Below are positions 9,387 through 18,551 of a stretch of DNA of 64,000 bases, piece after piece (position 1 is the stretch's first letter; each line of letters begins with the position of its first letter). This DNA comes from Mycolicibacterium sp. P1-5 (GTDB lineage: Bacteria; Actinomycetota; Actinomycetes; Mycobacteriales; Mycobacteriaceae). Below the pieces are notes generated by a model. That model was not told the origin of the DNA. It worked only from the letters and a program-made list of their open reading frames with translations, and did no database searches. The position numbers and the translations under genes were made by a program. The stretch spans positions 124,001 to 188,000 of the forward strand of contig NZ_NPKT01000005.1 of assembly GCF_008329565.1 (NCBI RefSeq), in the 5' to 3' direction.

Positions 9387-9623
9387 ATGATCAAGAACAG
9401 AATCGCCGCCGCCGCCGCCATCTGGGCGTTCGGTTTCGCCGCCCTTGGCGGGATTGTCGTGACCATGGCAACACCGGCTCATGCCGAAACCGGCACGACC
9501 TCTTCGTCGGACAGCTCGTCGCCGTCTCAAGGCTCGACATCCCCATCCGGAACGTCGGGTGTGAGCCGTGCAGGCACCACTTCGACCTCCCCCGTTGGCA
9601 AGGGCGGCGCGAAGATGCCCTGA
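9387..9623 (+). CDS. small secreted Ser/Thr/Gly-rich protein
   Basis: 78 residues. A Sec signal peptide (Lys/Arg start, hydrophobic AAAAAIWAFGFAALGGIVV, cleavage after PAHA) is followed by a low-complexity tail rich in Ser, Thr, Gly and Pro. A ribosome-binding sequence TAGGA is seven bases before the ATG. There are no recognisable domains. It lies between the SDR and the convergent leuS; its function is unknown. Confidence 0.6.
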   Translation: MIKNRIAAAAAIWAFGFAALGGIVVTMATPAHAETGTTSSSDSSSPSQGSTSPSGTSGVSRAGTTSTSPVGKGGAKMP

Positions 9624-9719
9624 CGAGCTGTCGCCCGCACTGGCGTCGAGGTCGACGTTTTGCGGCGATCTTCTCGCACTTTCCTTGCGAATCGTCGGTT
9701 TGGGCGAACGGACCGGGAA

Positions 9720-12593
9720 TCACACGACGAGGTTGACCAACCGGCCGGGGACGACAATGACCTTCTTCGGGGCGGCGCCGGCCAGGAAGGCCTGGACCTT
9801 CTCGTCGGCAAGCGCAGCGGACTCGAGGGTGGCTTTGTCGGCATCCGCGGCGACCGTGATGCGCCCGCGAACCTTGCCGTTGACCTGCACCGGGTACTCG
9901 ACGGTTTCGTCGACCAGGTACTGCGGGTCCGCCACCGGAAAAGGACCGTGCGCCAATGACTTCGAGTGGCCCAGCCGCTGCCAGAGCTCCTCGGCCAGGT
10001 GCGGCGAGAGTGGCGCCACCATCAGCACCAGCGGTTCCAGTGCCGCCCGGGCGCTGATGCCTTCCTTCGTGAGGTGGTTGGTGTATTCGATCAGCTTGGC
10101 CGCCGCGGTGTTGTTTCGCAGGCCCGCATAGTCGTCGGACACCCCCGCGATCGTGCGGTGCAGCAGCCGCAGGGTCTCCTCGTCGAGCCCGTCGTGCTCG
10201 GAAGTCCTTGTCTCACCGGTGGACTCGTCGACGACGAGGCGCCATACCCGCTGCAAGAACCGATAGGCGCCGACGACGTCCTTGGTCGCCCACGGGCGGG
10301 ACGCCTCCAGCGGACCCATCGACATCTCGTAGACGCGCAGTGTGTCCGCGCCGTAGCCGTCGCAGATCTCATCCGGGGAGATCGAGTTCTTCAGGCTCTT
10401 ACCGATCTTCCCGAATTCCTGGAAGACCTCAATTTCGCCGGCGGGCCCGGGCAGGAAGAACTTGCCGCTGCGTTCGATCACATCGGCCGCTGACACATAG
10501 GCGCCGCGCGAATCGGTGTAGGCGAAAGCCTGGATGTAGCCCTGGTTCATCAGGCGGCGGTAGGGCTCTCGCGACGAGACATAGCCGAGGTCGTGCAGCA
10601 CCTTGTGCCAGAACCGGCAGTACAGCAGGTGCAGCACCGCGTGCTCGACGCCACCGACGTAGAGGTCCACTCCCCCTGGGTCGGCCGCGCCGTGCTCGGC
10701 CGGCCGCGGACCCATCCAGTACTCCTCGTTTTCCTTGGCGCAGAACTCGTCTGGGTTGTGCGGGTCCGCGTAGCGGAGCTCATACCAGGAACTGCCTGCC
10801 CACTGCGGCATCACGTTGGTGTCGCGGGTGTAGGTCTGCAGACCATCACCGAGATCGAGCTCCACCTGCACCCACTCGGTCGCCTTGTTCAGCGGCGGCG
10901 AAGGCTCGCTGTCGGCGTCCTCCGGGTCGAACATCACCGGTGAATATTCGGCGATGTCGGGCAGCTCGACCGGCAGTGCTGATTCGGGCAGCGGGTGGGC
11001 GCGGCCGTCGGCATCGTAGACGATCGGAAACGGCTCGCCCCAGTACCGCTGCCGCGCGAAAAGCCAGTCGCGCAACTTGTATTCGACGCGGGCGCGGCCC
11101 CGGCCGTCAGCCTCGAGGCGCTCGGTAATCGCCTTCTTGGCGTCCCCGACCGTCAGGCCGTTGAGGTACTGCGAATTCACCAGAGCGCCGTCACCGGAAT
11201 ACGCGGCCTCGGTGATGTCGCCGCCGGAGATCACTTCTGAGATGGGCAACCCGAACTCGGTGGCGAACTCCCAGTCGCGCTGATCGTGGCCCGGGACCGC
11301 CATGATCGCGCCGGTGCCGTAGCCGGCCAGGACATAGTCGGCGATGAAGATCGGAACCTGTTGCCCGTCAGCAGGATTGGTCGCATACGTGCCCAGGAAC
11401 ACGCCGGTCTTGGTCTTGTTCTCCTGGCGTTCCAGGTCGGACTTCGCCGCGATCGAGCGCCGGTAGGCCGCGACCGCCTCGGCCGGGGTGGCCGCACCCG
11501 AGGTCCATCGCGGATCCACACCATCGGGCCACTGCGCGGCGGCCAGCCGGTCGACCAGTTCGTGCTCGGGGGCCAACACCAGGTACGTGGCGCCGAACAG
11601 GGTGTCGGGCCGTGTGGTGAACACTTCGATGTCTGCGCCGTCGGCGTCGAACAAAACCGACGCTCCAGTGGAGCGCCCGATCCAGTTGCGCTGCATCGTC
11701 TTGACCTTCTCCGGCCAGTCCAGCACCTCGAGATCGTCGAGGAGGCGGTCGGAGTAGGCGGTGATCCGCATCATCCACTGCCGCAACCGCTTCCGAAACA
11801 CCGGGAAGTTGCCGCGCTCGCTGCGGCCCTCGGAGGTGACCTCCTCGTTGGCCAGCACGGTGCCCAGCCCCGGGCACCAGTTCACCAGCGAATCGGCCAG
11901 GTAGACCAGCCGATAGCCGTCGATGACGTCGGCCCGCTCAGCCGCCGACAGCGCGGACCACTGCCGGCCATCCTCGACAGTTCGTGCGCCGCTTTCGAAT
12001 TCGGCTATCAGATCGGCGATCGGGCGGGCTTTGTTCTGATCCGTGTCGAACCAGGCGTTGTAGATCTGCAGGAAGATCCACTGCGTCCACTTGTAGAAGT
12101 CGACGTCGGTGGTCGAGAAGCTGCGCCGCTGGTCGTGGCCGAGGCCGAGGCGACCCAGCTGGCGGCGGAAGTTGACGATATTGGCCTCGGTGCGGATCCG
12201 CGGGTGGGTGCCGGTCTGGATCGCGTATTGCTCGGCGGGCAGCCCGAACGCGTCGAAGCCCAACGCATGCAGCACATTGCGGCCCGTCATCCGGAAGTAG
12301 CGCGCATAGACGTCGGTGGCGATGTAGCCCAGCGGATGCCCGACGTGCAAGCCCTCACCGGAGGGGTACGGGAACATGTCCTGGACGAACATCTTGTCGC
12401 CGGGAACGGCCGCGCCGTCGGCGGGTGCCAGCGAGCCGACGGGGTTCGGGACGTTGAAGGTGCCCCACGACTGCCAGTTGTCCTGCCAGGTCCGCTCGAT
12501 CCGGCCGGCCAGCTCGGCGGTGTAGCGGTACCGCGGCACATCGGTGTCGGGGTCCGCGCTGCCCTGCGGTGCGGCGGTCGGCGATTCGGTCAC
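9720..12593 (-). CDS. leuS: leucyl-tRNA synthetase
   Basis: 957 residues, full length for a bacterial LeuRS. HIGH-type motif is [12 protein letters not shown], the editing (CP1) domain contains [12 protein letters not shown] and [15 protein letters not shown], and the KMSKS equivalent is [14 protein letters not shown], the usual mycobacterial form. Start GTG 12593 gives [10 protein letters not shown]. Upstream on the minus strand is TTATACC, a possible -10, flanked by an 8-bp inverted repeat. The gene sits next to mtc28, as in Mtb Rv0041/Rv0040c. Confidence 0.97.
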   Translation of the reverse strand: MTESPTAAPQGSADPDTDVPRYRYTAELAGRIERTWQDNWQSWGTFNVPNPVGSLAPADGAAVPGDKMFVQDMFPYPSGEGLHVGHPLGYIATDVYARYFRMTGRNVLHALGFDAFGLPAEQYAIQTGTHPRIRTEANIVNFRRQLGRLGLGHDQRRSFSTTDVDFYKWTQWIFLQIYNAWFDTDQNKARPIADLIAEFESGARTVEDGRQWSALSAAERADVIDGYRLVYLADSLVNWCPGLGTVLANEEVTSEGRSERGNFPVFRKRLRQWMMRITAYSDRLLDDLEVLDWPEKVKTMQRNWIGRSTGASVLFDADGADIEVFTTRPDTLFGATYLVLAPEHELVDRLAAAQWPDGVDPRWTSGAATPAEAVAAYRRSIAAKSDLERQENKTKTGVFLGTYATNPADGQQVPIFIADYVLAGYGTGAIMAVPGHDQRDWEFATEFGLPISEVISGGDITEAAYSGDGALVNSQYLNGLTVGDAKKAITERLEADGRGRARVEYKLRDWLFARQRYWGEPFPIVYDADGRAHPLPESALPVELPDIAEYSPVMFDPEDADSEPSPPLNKATEWVQVELDLGDGLQTYTRDTNVMPQWAGSSWYELRYADPHNPDEFCAKENEEYWMGPRPAEHGAADPGGVDLYVGGVEHAVLHLLYCRFWHKVLHDLGYVSSREPYRRLMNQGYIQAFAYTDSRGAYVSAADVIERSGKFFLPGPAGEIEVFQEFGKIGKSLKNSISPDEICDGYGADTLRVYEMSMGPLEASRPWATKDVVGAYRFLQRVWRLVVDESTGETRTSEHDGLDEETLRLLHRTIAGVSDDYAGLRNNTAAAKLIEYTNHLTKEGISARAALEPLVLMVAPLSPHLAEELWQRLGHSKSLAHGPFPVADPQYLVDETVEYPVQVNGKVRGRITVAADADKATLESAALADEKVQAFLAGAAPKKVIVVPGRLVNLVV

Positions 12594-12594
12594 G

Positions 12595-12649
12595 TCACAC
12601 AGGGTATAAGGGCCGCTCGCCGGGATTCCTCCGCGATAGCGCTGTGTGA
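12595..12649. promoter_or_regulatory. inverted repeat flanking the leuS promoter
   Basis: TCACACAG (12595-12602) and CTGTGTGA (12642-12649) are perfect complements 39 bases apart, directly upstream of the leuS start. The likely leuS -10 (TATACC on the minus strand) lies just inside the proximal arm. It could be a two-site operator or a leader RNA stem. It carries no recognisable T-box core. Confidence 0.3.
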
Positions 12650-12755
12650 CCCCGGTCGCACCCTGTGCAACAGCCGGATCTCGGATGCGTTGCAGTGCGG
12701 TCGACGGTTGATTCCAGCTGTGTTCCAGCCCTATCCCGGCGGCTCGGTGGGCCGA

Positions 12756-12761
12756 TACAGT
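12756..12761 (+). promoter_or_regulatory. candidate -10 for mtc28
   Basis: TACAGT fits TANNNT and would start a transcript near 12768, giving a leader of about 50 bases that contains the strong ribosome-binding site AGAAGGA at 12803-12809. No convincing -35 is visible. Confidence 0.35.
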
Positions 12762-12817
12762 CGGCCTCCTGACAAGGGGCCTTACCTGGCCCGACCGTGT
12801 CGAGAAGGACAGCTGAG

Positions 12818-13771
12818 ATGATCACGATTGCCCGTAACTGGCGGGTGTTGATAGGTGGAATGGCCGCCGGTACGGCCGCCGTTCTTGGGTTCACCGGCGC
12901 GAGCGCGTCAGCCGACCCGCTCGTTCCCGTTCAGCCCGCTCCGGTCACCGTCACCCAAACCGTCACCGCCGCGCCCGAGGTCGCCGCAGCGAACGCCGTA
13001 CCGGCGGCCGGGCAGGTGGCCGCGGTGCCGCAGGCCGCTGTCCCCCAGGTCGCCGCGCCGGCCGCCGTCCCGCAGGTTGCCGTCCCGCAGGTCGCGGCTC
13101 CGGCCATCGCGCCGGCCGTCGCCGCACCGGAGACCGTGGCCCCGGCAGCGTCCGGCACGCTGGCCGACTTCTTCAAGGACAAGGGCGTGAAGATGGAGCC
13201 GCAAAAGGCGGCCGGCTTCACTGCGCTGAACCTGGTGCTGCCGATGCCGCGCGGCTGGACCGTCGTGCCGGACCCGAACGTCCCCGACGCCTTCACCGTG
13301 CTCGCCGACCGCCTCGGCGGTGACGGGCTGTATACGTCGAACGCCCAGCTCAAGGTCTTCAAACTGGTCGGCGACTTCGATCCCAAGGAAGCCATCTCCC
13401 ACGGCTACGTCGACAGCCAGCAGCTGTTCAACTGGCAGGCCACCGACGCCACGCTGGCCGACTTCAGCGGCTTCCCGTCGTCGAAAATCGAGGGCACGTA
13501 CCGCGAGAACGACATGACGCTGAACACGTCGCGTCGCCACGTCATCGCCCAATCGGGACCGGACCGCTACCTGGTCTCGCTGTATGTGACCACCGCGGCG
13601 AACCAGGTGGTCGCCACCGCTGACGCGACCGACGCCATCGTCAACGGCTTCCGGGTCGCGTCACCGACGGCCGCGCCGGCCCCCGCTGCCGCGCCGGCTG
13701 CGGCACCGCTGGCCGATGCGTCGGCGCCCGCCGCGGTGCCGGTGCCCGAGGTGCCCGCGCTGCCGCGCTGA
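12818..13771 (+). CDS. mtc28: Mtc28-like secreted proline/alanine-rich antigen
   Basis: 317 residues. A signal peptide ends near ASASA-DP; next comes a Pro/Ala/Val-rich segment with repeated VPQVAAP units, then a folded LpqN/LpqT-type domain (from [18 protein letters not shown] to VNGFRV), then a second Ala/Pro tail. It corresponds to Mtb Rv0040c, a secreted 28-kDa antigen. ATG 12818 is chosen because AGAAGGA lies eight bases upstream. It is divergent from leuS. It is exported; molecular function is not known. Confidence 0.88.
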   Translation: MITIARNWRVLIGGMAAGTAAVLGFTGASASADPLVPVQPAPVTVTQTVTAAPEVAAANAVPAAGQVAAVPQAAVPQVAAPAAVPQVAVPQVAAPAIAPAVAAPETVAPAASGTLADFFKDKGVKMEPQKAAGFTALNLVLPMPRGWTVVPDPNVPDAFTVLADRLGGDGLYTSNAQLKVFKLVGDFDPKEAISHGYVDSQQLFNWQATDATLADFSGFPSSKIEGTYRENDMTLNTSRRHVIAQSGPDRYLVSLYVTTAANQVVATADATDAIVNGFRVASPTAAPAPAAAPAAAPLADASAPAAVPVPEVPALPR

Positions 13772-13794
13772 ACCCGGGCTCGTATTGTGGCCCC

Positions 13795-14136
13795 ATGTTC
13801 ATCGTCGGCCTGGTGTGCCTTGGCATGGCCGTCCTCGTCGGTGGCTCGGGTGCGTGGACGCTGACCCGACCGCCCAGTGCTGACGTCACCGCGCAGGTCA
13901 TGCGTTCGGTCGCGCCAACTCAGCTGGCCGCGGCCGTGATGCTCGCCGCGGGCGGGGCAGCGGCCCTGGCCGCACCGGCACACACCGGCCTGCTGGTGCT
14001 GATCGTCTGTGCGGTCGGCGCGGTCGGAACCATCGCCACCGGTTCCTGGCAGGGCGCGCGTTTCGCCGCCAGCCGGCAATCTCAGGCCGGCGGCTGCGCA
14101 GGCAGTTGTGCGAGCTGCACTCTGTCCTGCAACTGA
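13795..14136 (+). CDS. small membrane protein with C-terminal cysteine cluster (Rv0039c-like)
   Basis: 113 residues with three predicted membrane segments (around residues 2-22, 42-60 and 66-84) and a short tail containing CAGSCASCTLSC. Four cysteines in a CxxxCxxCxxxC pattern could bind a metal or an Fe-S centre, or be redox-active; this is inference. Its position after mtc28 matches Mtb Rv0039c, a conserved membrane protein of unknown function. Confidence 0.75.
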   Translation: MFIVGLVCLGMAVLVGGSGAWTLTRPPSADVTAQVMRSVAPTQLAAAVMLAAGGAAALAAPAHTGLLVLIVCAVGAVGTIATGSWQGARFAASRQSQAGGCAGSCASCTLSCN

Positions 14137-14151
14137 GCCCTGCGGCAGAAG

Positions 14152-15138
14152 ATGAGGGCGGCGCGTCGCGGCTTCGGTGTCGACACGTTCCTGCTGCTCC
14201 TGGTCGCGGTCGTCGCGCTGGCCACGCTCCTGCCCGCACAAGGTGCGGCCGCCCAGGTCCTGTCATTGGCCACCAAGATCGTCATTGCGCTGCTTTTCCT
14301 GCTCTACGGCGCGCGGTTGTCACCACAGCAGGCTGGGCATGGGGTTCGGCAATGGAAGCTACACCTGCTGGTGCTGGCCACTACGTTCGTCGCCTTCCCG
14401 CTGCTCGGTCTGGCGGCGCGGGTGCTGGTTCCGTCGATTCTGACCGACGACCTCTACACCGGTCTGCTGTTCCTGTGCCTGGTGCCCTCGACGGTGCAGT
14501 CATCGATCGCGTTCACTTCGATCGCGCGTGGGCATGTGTCGGCAGCGATCGTCAGTGCGTCGGTGTCGAACATCGTCGGGGTGGTGCTGACCCCGCTGCT
14601 CGTACTGGTGCTGATGCCGCTCGCCGGGGCACCGCGGGTCGACGGGTCAGCGGTGCTGGACATCGTCCTGCAACTGCTGGCGCCGTTCGCCGTCGGTCAG
14701 CTGCTGCGGCCGTGGCTGGCGCCCGTGGTCACCCGGCACGCGGTGCTGAGCAAGGCCGTCGACCGTGGCTCGATCCTGCTGATCGTCTACGCCGCGTTCT
14801 CGGTCGGGATGGCCGAACACATCTGGAGCAGCGTGCAGCCATGGCGGGTGGTGGCTGTCGCCGTGGTCAGCACATTGTTGCTGGCGGTGGTACTGGCCCT
14901 GACCCGGCTCACGGGCAGGCTGGCCCGGCTCGACCGCGGGGATGCGATCGTGCTGCTGTTCTGCGGGTCGAAGAAGAGCCTCGCATCCGGGCTGCCGATG
15001 GCGCTGGTGCTGTTCCCGGCCGGGAGCGTGGGCCTGATCGTGTTGCCCCTGATGCTGTTTCATCAGATTCAGTTGTTCGTATGCGCCGTGATCGCCAACC
15101 GGATGGGCAGCCGCGCCGAGCAGGTCAGTTGCGGCTGA
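14152..15138 (+). CDS. bile-acid:sodium symporter-family (SBF-like) transporter
   Basis: 328 residues with about ten hydrophobic segments. SBF/ASBT-family features include LVPSTVQSSIAFTSIARGH in the fourth to fifth segments and FCGSKKSLASGLPMA towards the end. It is the bacterial SBF-like type (PF13593 style). The substrate is unknown and bile acid transport should not be assumed. It follows the Rv0039c-like gene by 15 bases and overlaps the convergent YqgE gene by 14 bases. Confidence 0.85.
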   Translation: MRAARRGFGVDTFLLLLVAVVALATLLPAQGAAAQVLSLATKIVIALLFLLYGARLSPQQAGHGVRQWKLHLLVLATTFVAFPLLGLAARVLVPSILTDDLYTGLLFLCLVPSTVQSSIAFTSIARGHVSAAIVSASVSNIVGVVLTPLLVLVLMPLAGAPRVDGSAVLDIVLQLLAPFAVGQLLRPWLAPVVTRHAVLSKAVDRGSILLIVYAAFSVGMAEHIWSSVQPWRVVAVAVVSTLLLAVVLALTRLTGRLARLDRGDAIVLLFCGSKKSLASGLPMALVLFPAGSVGLIVLPLMLFHQIQLFVCAVIANRMGSRAEQVSCG

Positions 15139-15733
15139 CGTCGATCGGATGCGTCGCGAGCAGTGTCAGTGGCAGCGGCTGACGGCGCAACACCCGCGAC
15201 CACAGGTCCACTCGCTGCTCGACAAGAACATCGGATGGCAAGGCGGACAACACAATCCAGTCGTCACGTTCGATCTCGCCCTCCAGCTGGCCAATGGTCC
15301 AGCCGGAGTAGCCCGCGAAGATCCGCACCCCTTCGACCGCCGGGGCGATCAGATCCGGGTCGGCGTCCAGGTCGACCATCACCATCCGGCCCGCGACGTG
15401 ACGCAGCCCGGGCATGCCCTCAGGATCGGTACCCACGCGCAGCGCGCCAAGGCACAGCGCGGCGTCGCGTTTGACCGGTCCGCCGATGAACATGGTCTTG
15501 GGCTTGGCGGTCAGTTTCGCCCACTGCGGCAACACGTTGTAGACGGCGGTCTCGCTCGGACGGTTGAGGACGACACCCAGCGTGCCGCCGTCGTTGTGCT
15601 CGACGACGTAGATCACGCTGCGCCGAAACGTCGGCTCCAGGAGATCGGTATTGGCGAGCAGCAGAGTTCCTGGCCGTACCCGATTCGCCGCCGGCGCGAT
15701 GAAGTCTTCGGGATCCTCCGACTGTGCCACCAC
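15125..15733 (-). CDS. YqgE/AlgH family protein (Rv0038-like)
   Basis: 202 residues. UPF0301 family with GTLLLANTDLLEPTFRRSV at the start, EHNDGGTLGVVLNRP, IGGPV and the hallmark GYSGWTIGQLEGEI. It matches Mtb Rv0038 closely. The biochemical function of the family is unresolved. The start is GTG 15733; no ATG is in frame nearby. Confidence 0.93.
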   Translation of the reverse strand: MVAQSEDPEDFIAPAANRVRPGTLLLANTDLLEPTFRRSVIYVVEHNDGGTLGVVLNRPSETAVYNVLPQWAKLTAKPKTMFIGGPVKRDAALCLGALRVGTDPEGMPGLRHVAGRMVMVDLDADPDLIAPAVEGVRIFAGYSGWTIGQLEGEIERDDWIVLSALPSDVLVEQRVDLWSRVLRRQPLPLTLLATHPIDVSRN

Positions 15734-15801
15734 ACCATCATGGCATCAGGTAGGTGTTGCTGTGGTCACGGGCGCGTGTGGATATTTGTACTGTTGTTCC
15801 G

Positions 15802-17070
15802 ATGGTCGACGCCCGCGCACCCGGTTCGCTTTGGCGATCGGTGCGCAGCCTGCCCGAGTTCTGGCGGCTACTTGAGCTTCGAACCGCCAGTCAGTTCGGT
15901 GACGGGCTGTTTCAGGCTGGGCTCGCCGGCGGGTTGCTGTTCAATCCGGAGCGGGCCGCCGACCCATGGGCGGTGGCCGGTGCGTTCGCGGTGTTGTTCC
16001 TGCCGTATTCACTCGTCGGCCCGTTCGCCGGGGCGCTGCTGGACCGTTGGGATCGCCGGGCGGTGCTGGTCGCGGCGAACCTGGCCAGATTGGTGCTCGT
16101 CATCGGCGTCGCGATGCTGCTGGCCGTCGGTGCCAGCGACCTGACAGTGCTCTGCGGTGCGCTGATCGTCAACGGGTTCTCCCGGTTCGTGACGTCGGGT
16201 CTGTCGGCCGCGCTGCCGCACGTCGTACCGCGCCAGCGGGTCGTGGTGATGAACTCCGTCGCCACCGCCACCGGAGCCACCGCCACATTCCTCGGCGCGA
16301 ACTTCATGCTGCTGCCCCGCTGGCTGTTCGGCTCCGGCGACACCGGCGCCGCCACGATCATGCTGCTGGTCGCGGTTCCGATCGCGGTCGCGTTCGTGCT
16401 GTCCCTACGATTTCCGCGGCACGTACTCGGGCCCGACGACACCGCGCGGGCCGTACACGGTTCGGTGTTCTACGCCGTCACCACCGGCTGGATCTACGGA
16501 GCGCGCACCGTGCTGACCACTCCGACCGTGGCGGCCACCCTGGCCGGCCTGGCCAGTCAGCGAATGGTGTTCGGCATCAACACCCTGCTGATGTTGGTGA
16601 TCGTGCGGCACAGCGACACTCAGGCCGTCGCCGGGTTGGGCACCGCCGTCATCTTCCTCGCCGCCACCGGCAGCGGCTCGTTCCTGGCCAACGTGCTCAC
16701 CCCGTTGTCGATCAAGCGTTGGGGCCGGTTCGCGACGGCAAACGGGGCGTTGGTGTGCGCCGCCTTCATTCAGCTGGCCGGCGCCACCCTGCAACTGGTG
16801 GTGATGATCGTGTGCGGATTCCTGCTCGGGCTGTCCGGTCAGGTCGTCAAGCTGTGCGCCGACACCGCAATGCAGATCGATGTCGACGACGCACTGCGCG
16901 GACATGTTTTCGCCGTACAGGATTCGCTGTTCTGGGTGTCGTTCATCGCCGCGTCCACGGTCGCGGCGGCGTTGGTTCCGGCCGACGGCCACTCCACTGC
17001 TCTGGCGTTGGCGGGCTCGGTGATCTATCTGCTCGGCCTGGCGGCGCACGCCGCGGTGGGACGGCGATAA
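15802..17070 (+). CDS. MFS transporter (Rv0037c-like)
   Basis: 422 residues with 12 predicted membrane segments. The loop after the second segment carries [20 protein letters not shown], the MFS motif-A position. It corresponds to Mtb Rv0037c. ATG 15802 is chosen because the upstream in-frame sequence lacks family similarity; earlier starts exist at 15754. The substrate is unknown. An imperfect hairpin follows the stop. Confidence 0.85.
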   Translation: MVDARAPGSLWRSVRSLPEFWRLLELRTASQFGDGLFQAGLAGGLLFNPERAADPWAVAGAFAVLFLPYSLVGPFAGALLDRWDRRAVLVAANLARLVLVIGVAMLLAVGASDLTVLCGALIVNGFSRFVTSGLSAALPHVVPRQRVVVMNSVATATGATATFLGANFMLLPRWLFGSGDTGAATIMLLVAVPIAVAFVLSLRFPRHVLGPDDTARAVHGSVFYAVTTGWIYGARTVLTTPTVAATLAGLASQRMVFGINTLLMLVIVRHSDTQAVAGLGTAVIFLAATGSGSFLANVLTPLSIKRWGRFATANGALVCAAFIQLAGATLQLVVMIVCGFLLGLSGQVVKLCADTAMQIDVDDALRGHVFAVQDSLFWVSFIAASTVAAALVPADGHSTALALAGSVIYLLGLAAHAAVGRR

Positions 17071-17075
17071 CCTGC

Positions 17076-17124
17076 GATTTGGGCGCGCAGACCGCCGCTG
17101 AGCGAACGGAAACGCGCCGAAATC
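17076..17124. terminator. hairpin between the MFS gene and the DinB-fold gene
   Basis: GATTTGGGCGCG (17076-17087) pairs with CGCGCCGAAATC (17113-17124) with one mismatch, around a 25-base loop. It follows the MFS stop by six bases. A plausible terminator without a T-run. Confidence 0.4.
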
Positions 17125-17154
17125 ACTGAAGACGCGAGGGGCTAGGTTCGATTC

Positions 17155-17928
17155 ATGGCAGCCGCGGATCCCATCATCGATGACCTGCGTGACGAGAGCG
17201 ACGCGCTCGACGCGCTCGTCGCGCCCCTGGATCAGACCGGCTGGGCACAGCCCACTCCCGCACCCGGCTGGACCATCGCCCACCAGATCGCCCACCTGAT
17301 GTGGACTGATCAGGCGTCGCTGATGTCGATCACTGACGAAGCAGCGTTCGGTGAACTGCTCGCCGCTGCGCAGAACGACGCGCTGGGCTTTGTCGACAAG
17401 GCCGCCGAAGAGTTGGCGCTCACCCCGCCCGAACAGCTGCTGGCGCAATGGCGCGACACCCGGAGTCGGCTGCACGCCGCGCTGCGCGGGGTGGCCGAGG
17501 GTCGCAAGCTGGTGTGGTTCGGGCCGCCGATGAGCGCGCAGTCGATGGCCACCGCGCGTCTGATGGAGACCTGGGCACACGGCTTGGACGTGGCCGACAG
17601 CCTCGGTGTCGAGGCCGCGCCGACGACGCGGTTGAAGTCGATCGCCCACCTGGGCGTGCGCACTCGCGATTTCGCGTTCGCCGTGCACGGGCTGGCGCCG
17701 CCCGCCGAGCCGTTCCGCGTTGAACTGACCGCTCCGGCCGGCGGCCGCTGGACGTGGGGTCCTGAGGACGCCGGCCAGCGGGTGACCGGTTCGGCCCTCG
17801 ACTTCTGCTATCTGGTGACCCAGCGCCGTCCACGCTCGGAATTGGATGTCGTCGCCGAAGGAGCCGATGCCGCAACGTGGCTCGGGATCGCGCAGGCGTT
17901 CGCCGGGCCGCCCGGCGAGGGTCGTTGA
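17155..17928 (+). CDS. TIGR03084-family DinB-fold metal-binding protein (Rv0036c-like)
   Basis: 257 residues. An N-terminal four-helix DinB/maleylpyruvate-isomerase-like domain has [16 protein letters not shown] and [12 protein letters not shown], which hold the His/Glu/His metal ligands. The C-terminal part resembles a lipid-transfer-like fold ([11 protein letters not shown]). These proteins often use mycothiol as cofactor; here that is inference. It matches Mtb Rv0036c. The start is ATG 17155. Confidence 0.85.
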   Translation: MAAADPIIDDLRDESDALDALVAPLDQTGWAQPTPAPGWTIAHQIAHLMWTDQASLMSITDEAAFGELLAAAQNDALGFVDKAAEELALTPPEQLLAQWRDTRSRLHAALRGVAEGRKLVWFGPPMSAQSMATARLMETWAHGLDVADSLGVEAAPTTRLKSIAHLGVRTRDFAFAVHGLAPPAEPFRVELTAPAGGRWTWGPEDAGQRVTGSALDFCYLVTQRRPRSELDVVAEGADAATWLGIAQAFAGPPGEGR

Positions 17929-17969
17929 CGTCCCGGCTGTAGTTGCCTTGGGCAGTATCATCGCCCTTC

Positions 17970-18551
17970 ATGCGCAACCGTCTCCTGGCCGCCGTCGCGG
18001 CGGGGACGATAAGCCTCGCGGTCGGTGGGTGCACAACGAGCCCCAATCCCGACCACCCTGCCCCCGCCAGCGCGGCGTCAAAGTCCGGGCAGCCAATCAA
18101 CCCCCACGCGCAGGGGACCGTCGACCCGCCCGCCCCGAACTCACCCGTCCTCGCGGTAGTCGGTGGGACGACGCCACTCTCGCTGACTTTGGACCAGCTC
18201 AACTCGCTCGGCAGCGCCACCATTTCGATCGACGAACCGTTCGTCAACAAGCGCGAGACCTACAGCGGTGTGCCGCTGGCCACCGTGCTCGGTAAGGCGG
18301 GGATTCCCGACACCGCAACCATCGACACCGACGCGATCGACCACTACCACTACGTCAGCGTCGTCAAGCCGATGGTCGACTCACAAGCTTTGATCGCCAC
18401 CCGACGTGACGGCGCACCCATCCCCTACGACGAAGGCGGACCCATCCGGATCGTATTTCCGGACGGCACCCCACTGTCGTCGGTACTCGACGCCTGGAAC
18501 TGGAGTCTGACCTCGATCACGGTCAAGATCCCGATCGGTTCCGGCCGGTGA
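17970..18551 (+). CDS. lipoprotein with sulfite-oxidase-type molybdopterin-binding fold
   Basis: 193 residues. A lipoprotein signal with lipobox AVGGC (Cys at about 21) is followed by a Pro/Ser-rich linker and a domain resembling the oxidoreductase molybdopterin-binding fold: YSGVPLATVLGKAGI, DGAPIPYDEGGPIRIVFPDG and SLTSITVKI. I see no Cys that could ligate molybdenum in that domain, so it is probably a binding or sensor module, not an active oxidase. Its stop overlaps the GGDEF-EAL start (GTGA), so the two are translationally coupled and may share a signalling job. Confidence 0.75.
   Translation: MRNRLLAAVAAGTISLAVGGCTTSPNPDHPAPASAASKSGQPINPHAQGTVDPPAPNSPVLAVVGGTTPLSLTLDQLNSLGSATISIDEPFVNKRETYSGVPLATVLGKAGIPDTATIDTDAIDHYHYVSVVKPMVDSQALIATRRDGAPIPYDEGGPIRIVFPDGTPLSSVLDAWNWSLTSITVKIPIGSGR

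Noticed and set aside
12595..12720. T-box riboswitch upstream of leuS
   Set aside because: No recognisable T-box core or specifier stem; only a simple inverted repeat is seen.
11286..12821. Long open frame antisense to leuS (511 codons)
   Set aside because: High-GC third-position effect; the translation is Arg/Gly/His-rich without domains, and leuS on the other strand is certain.
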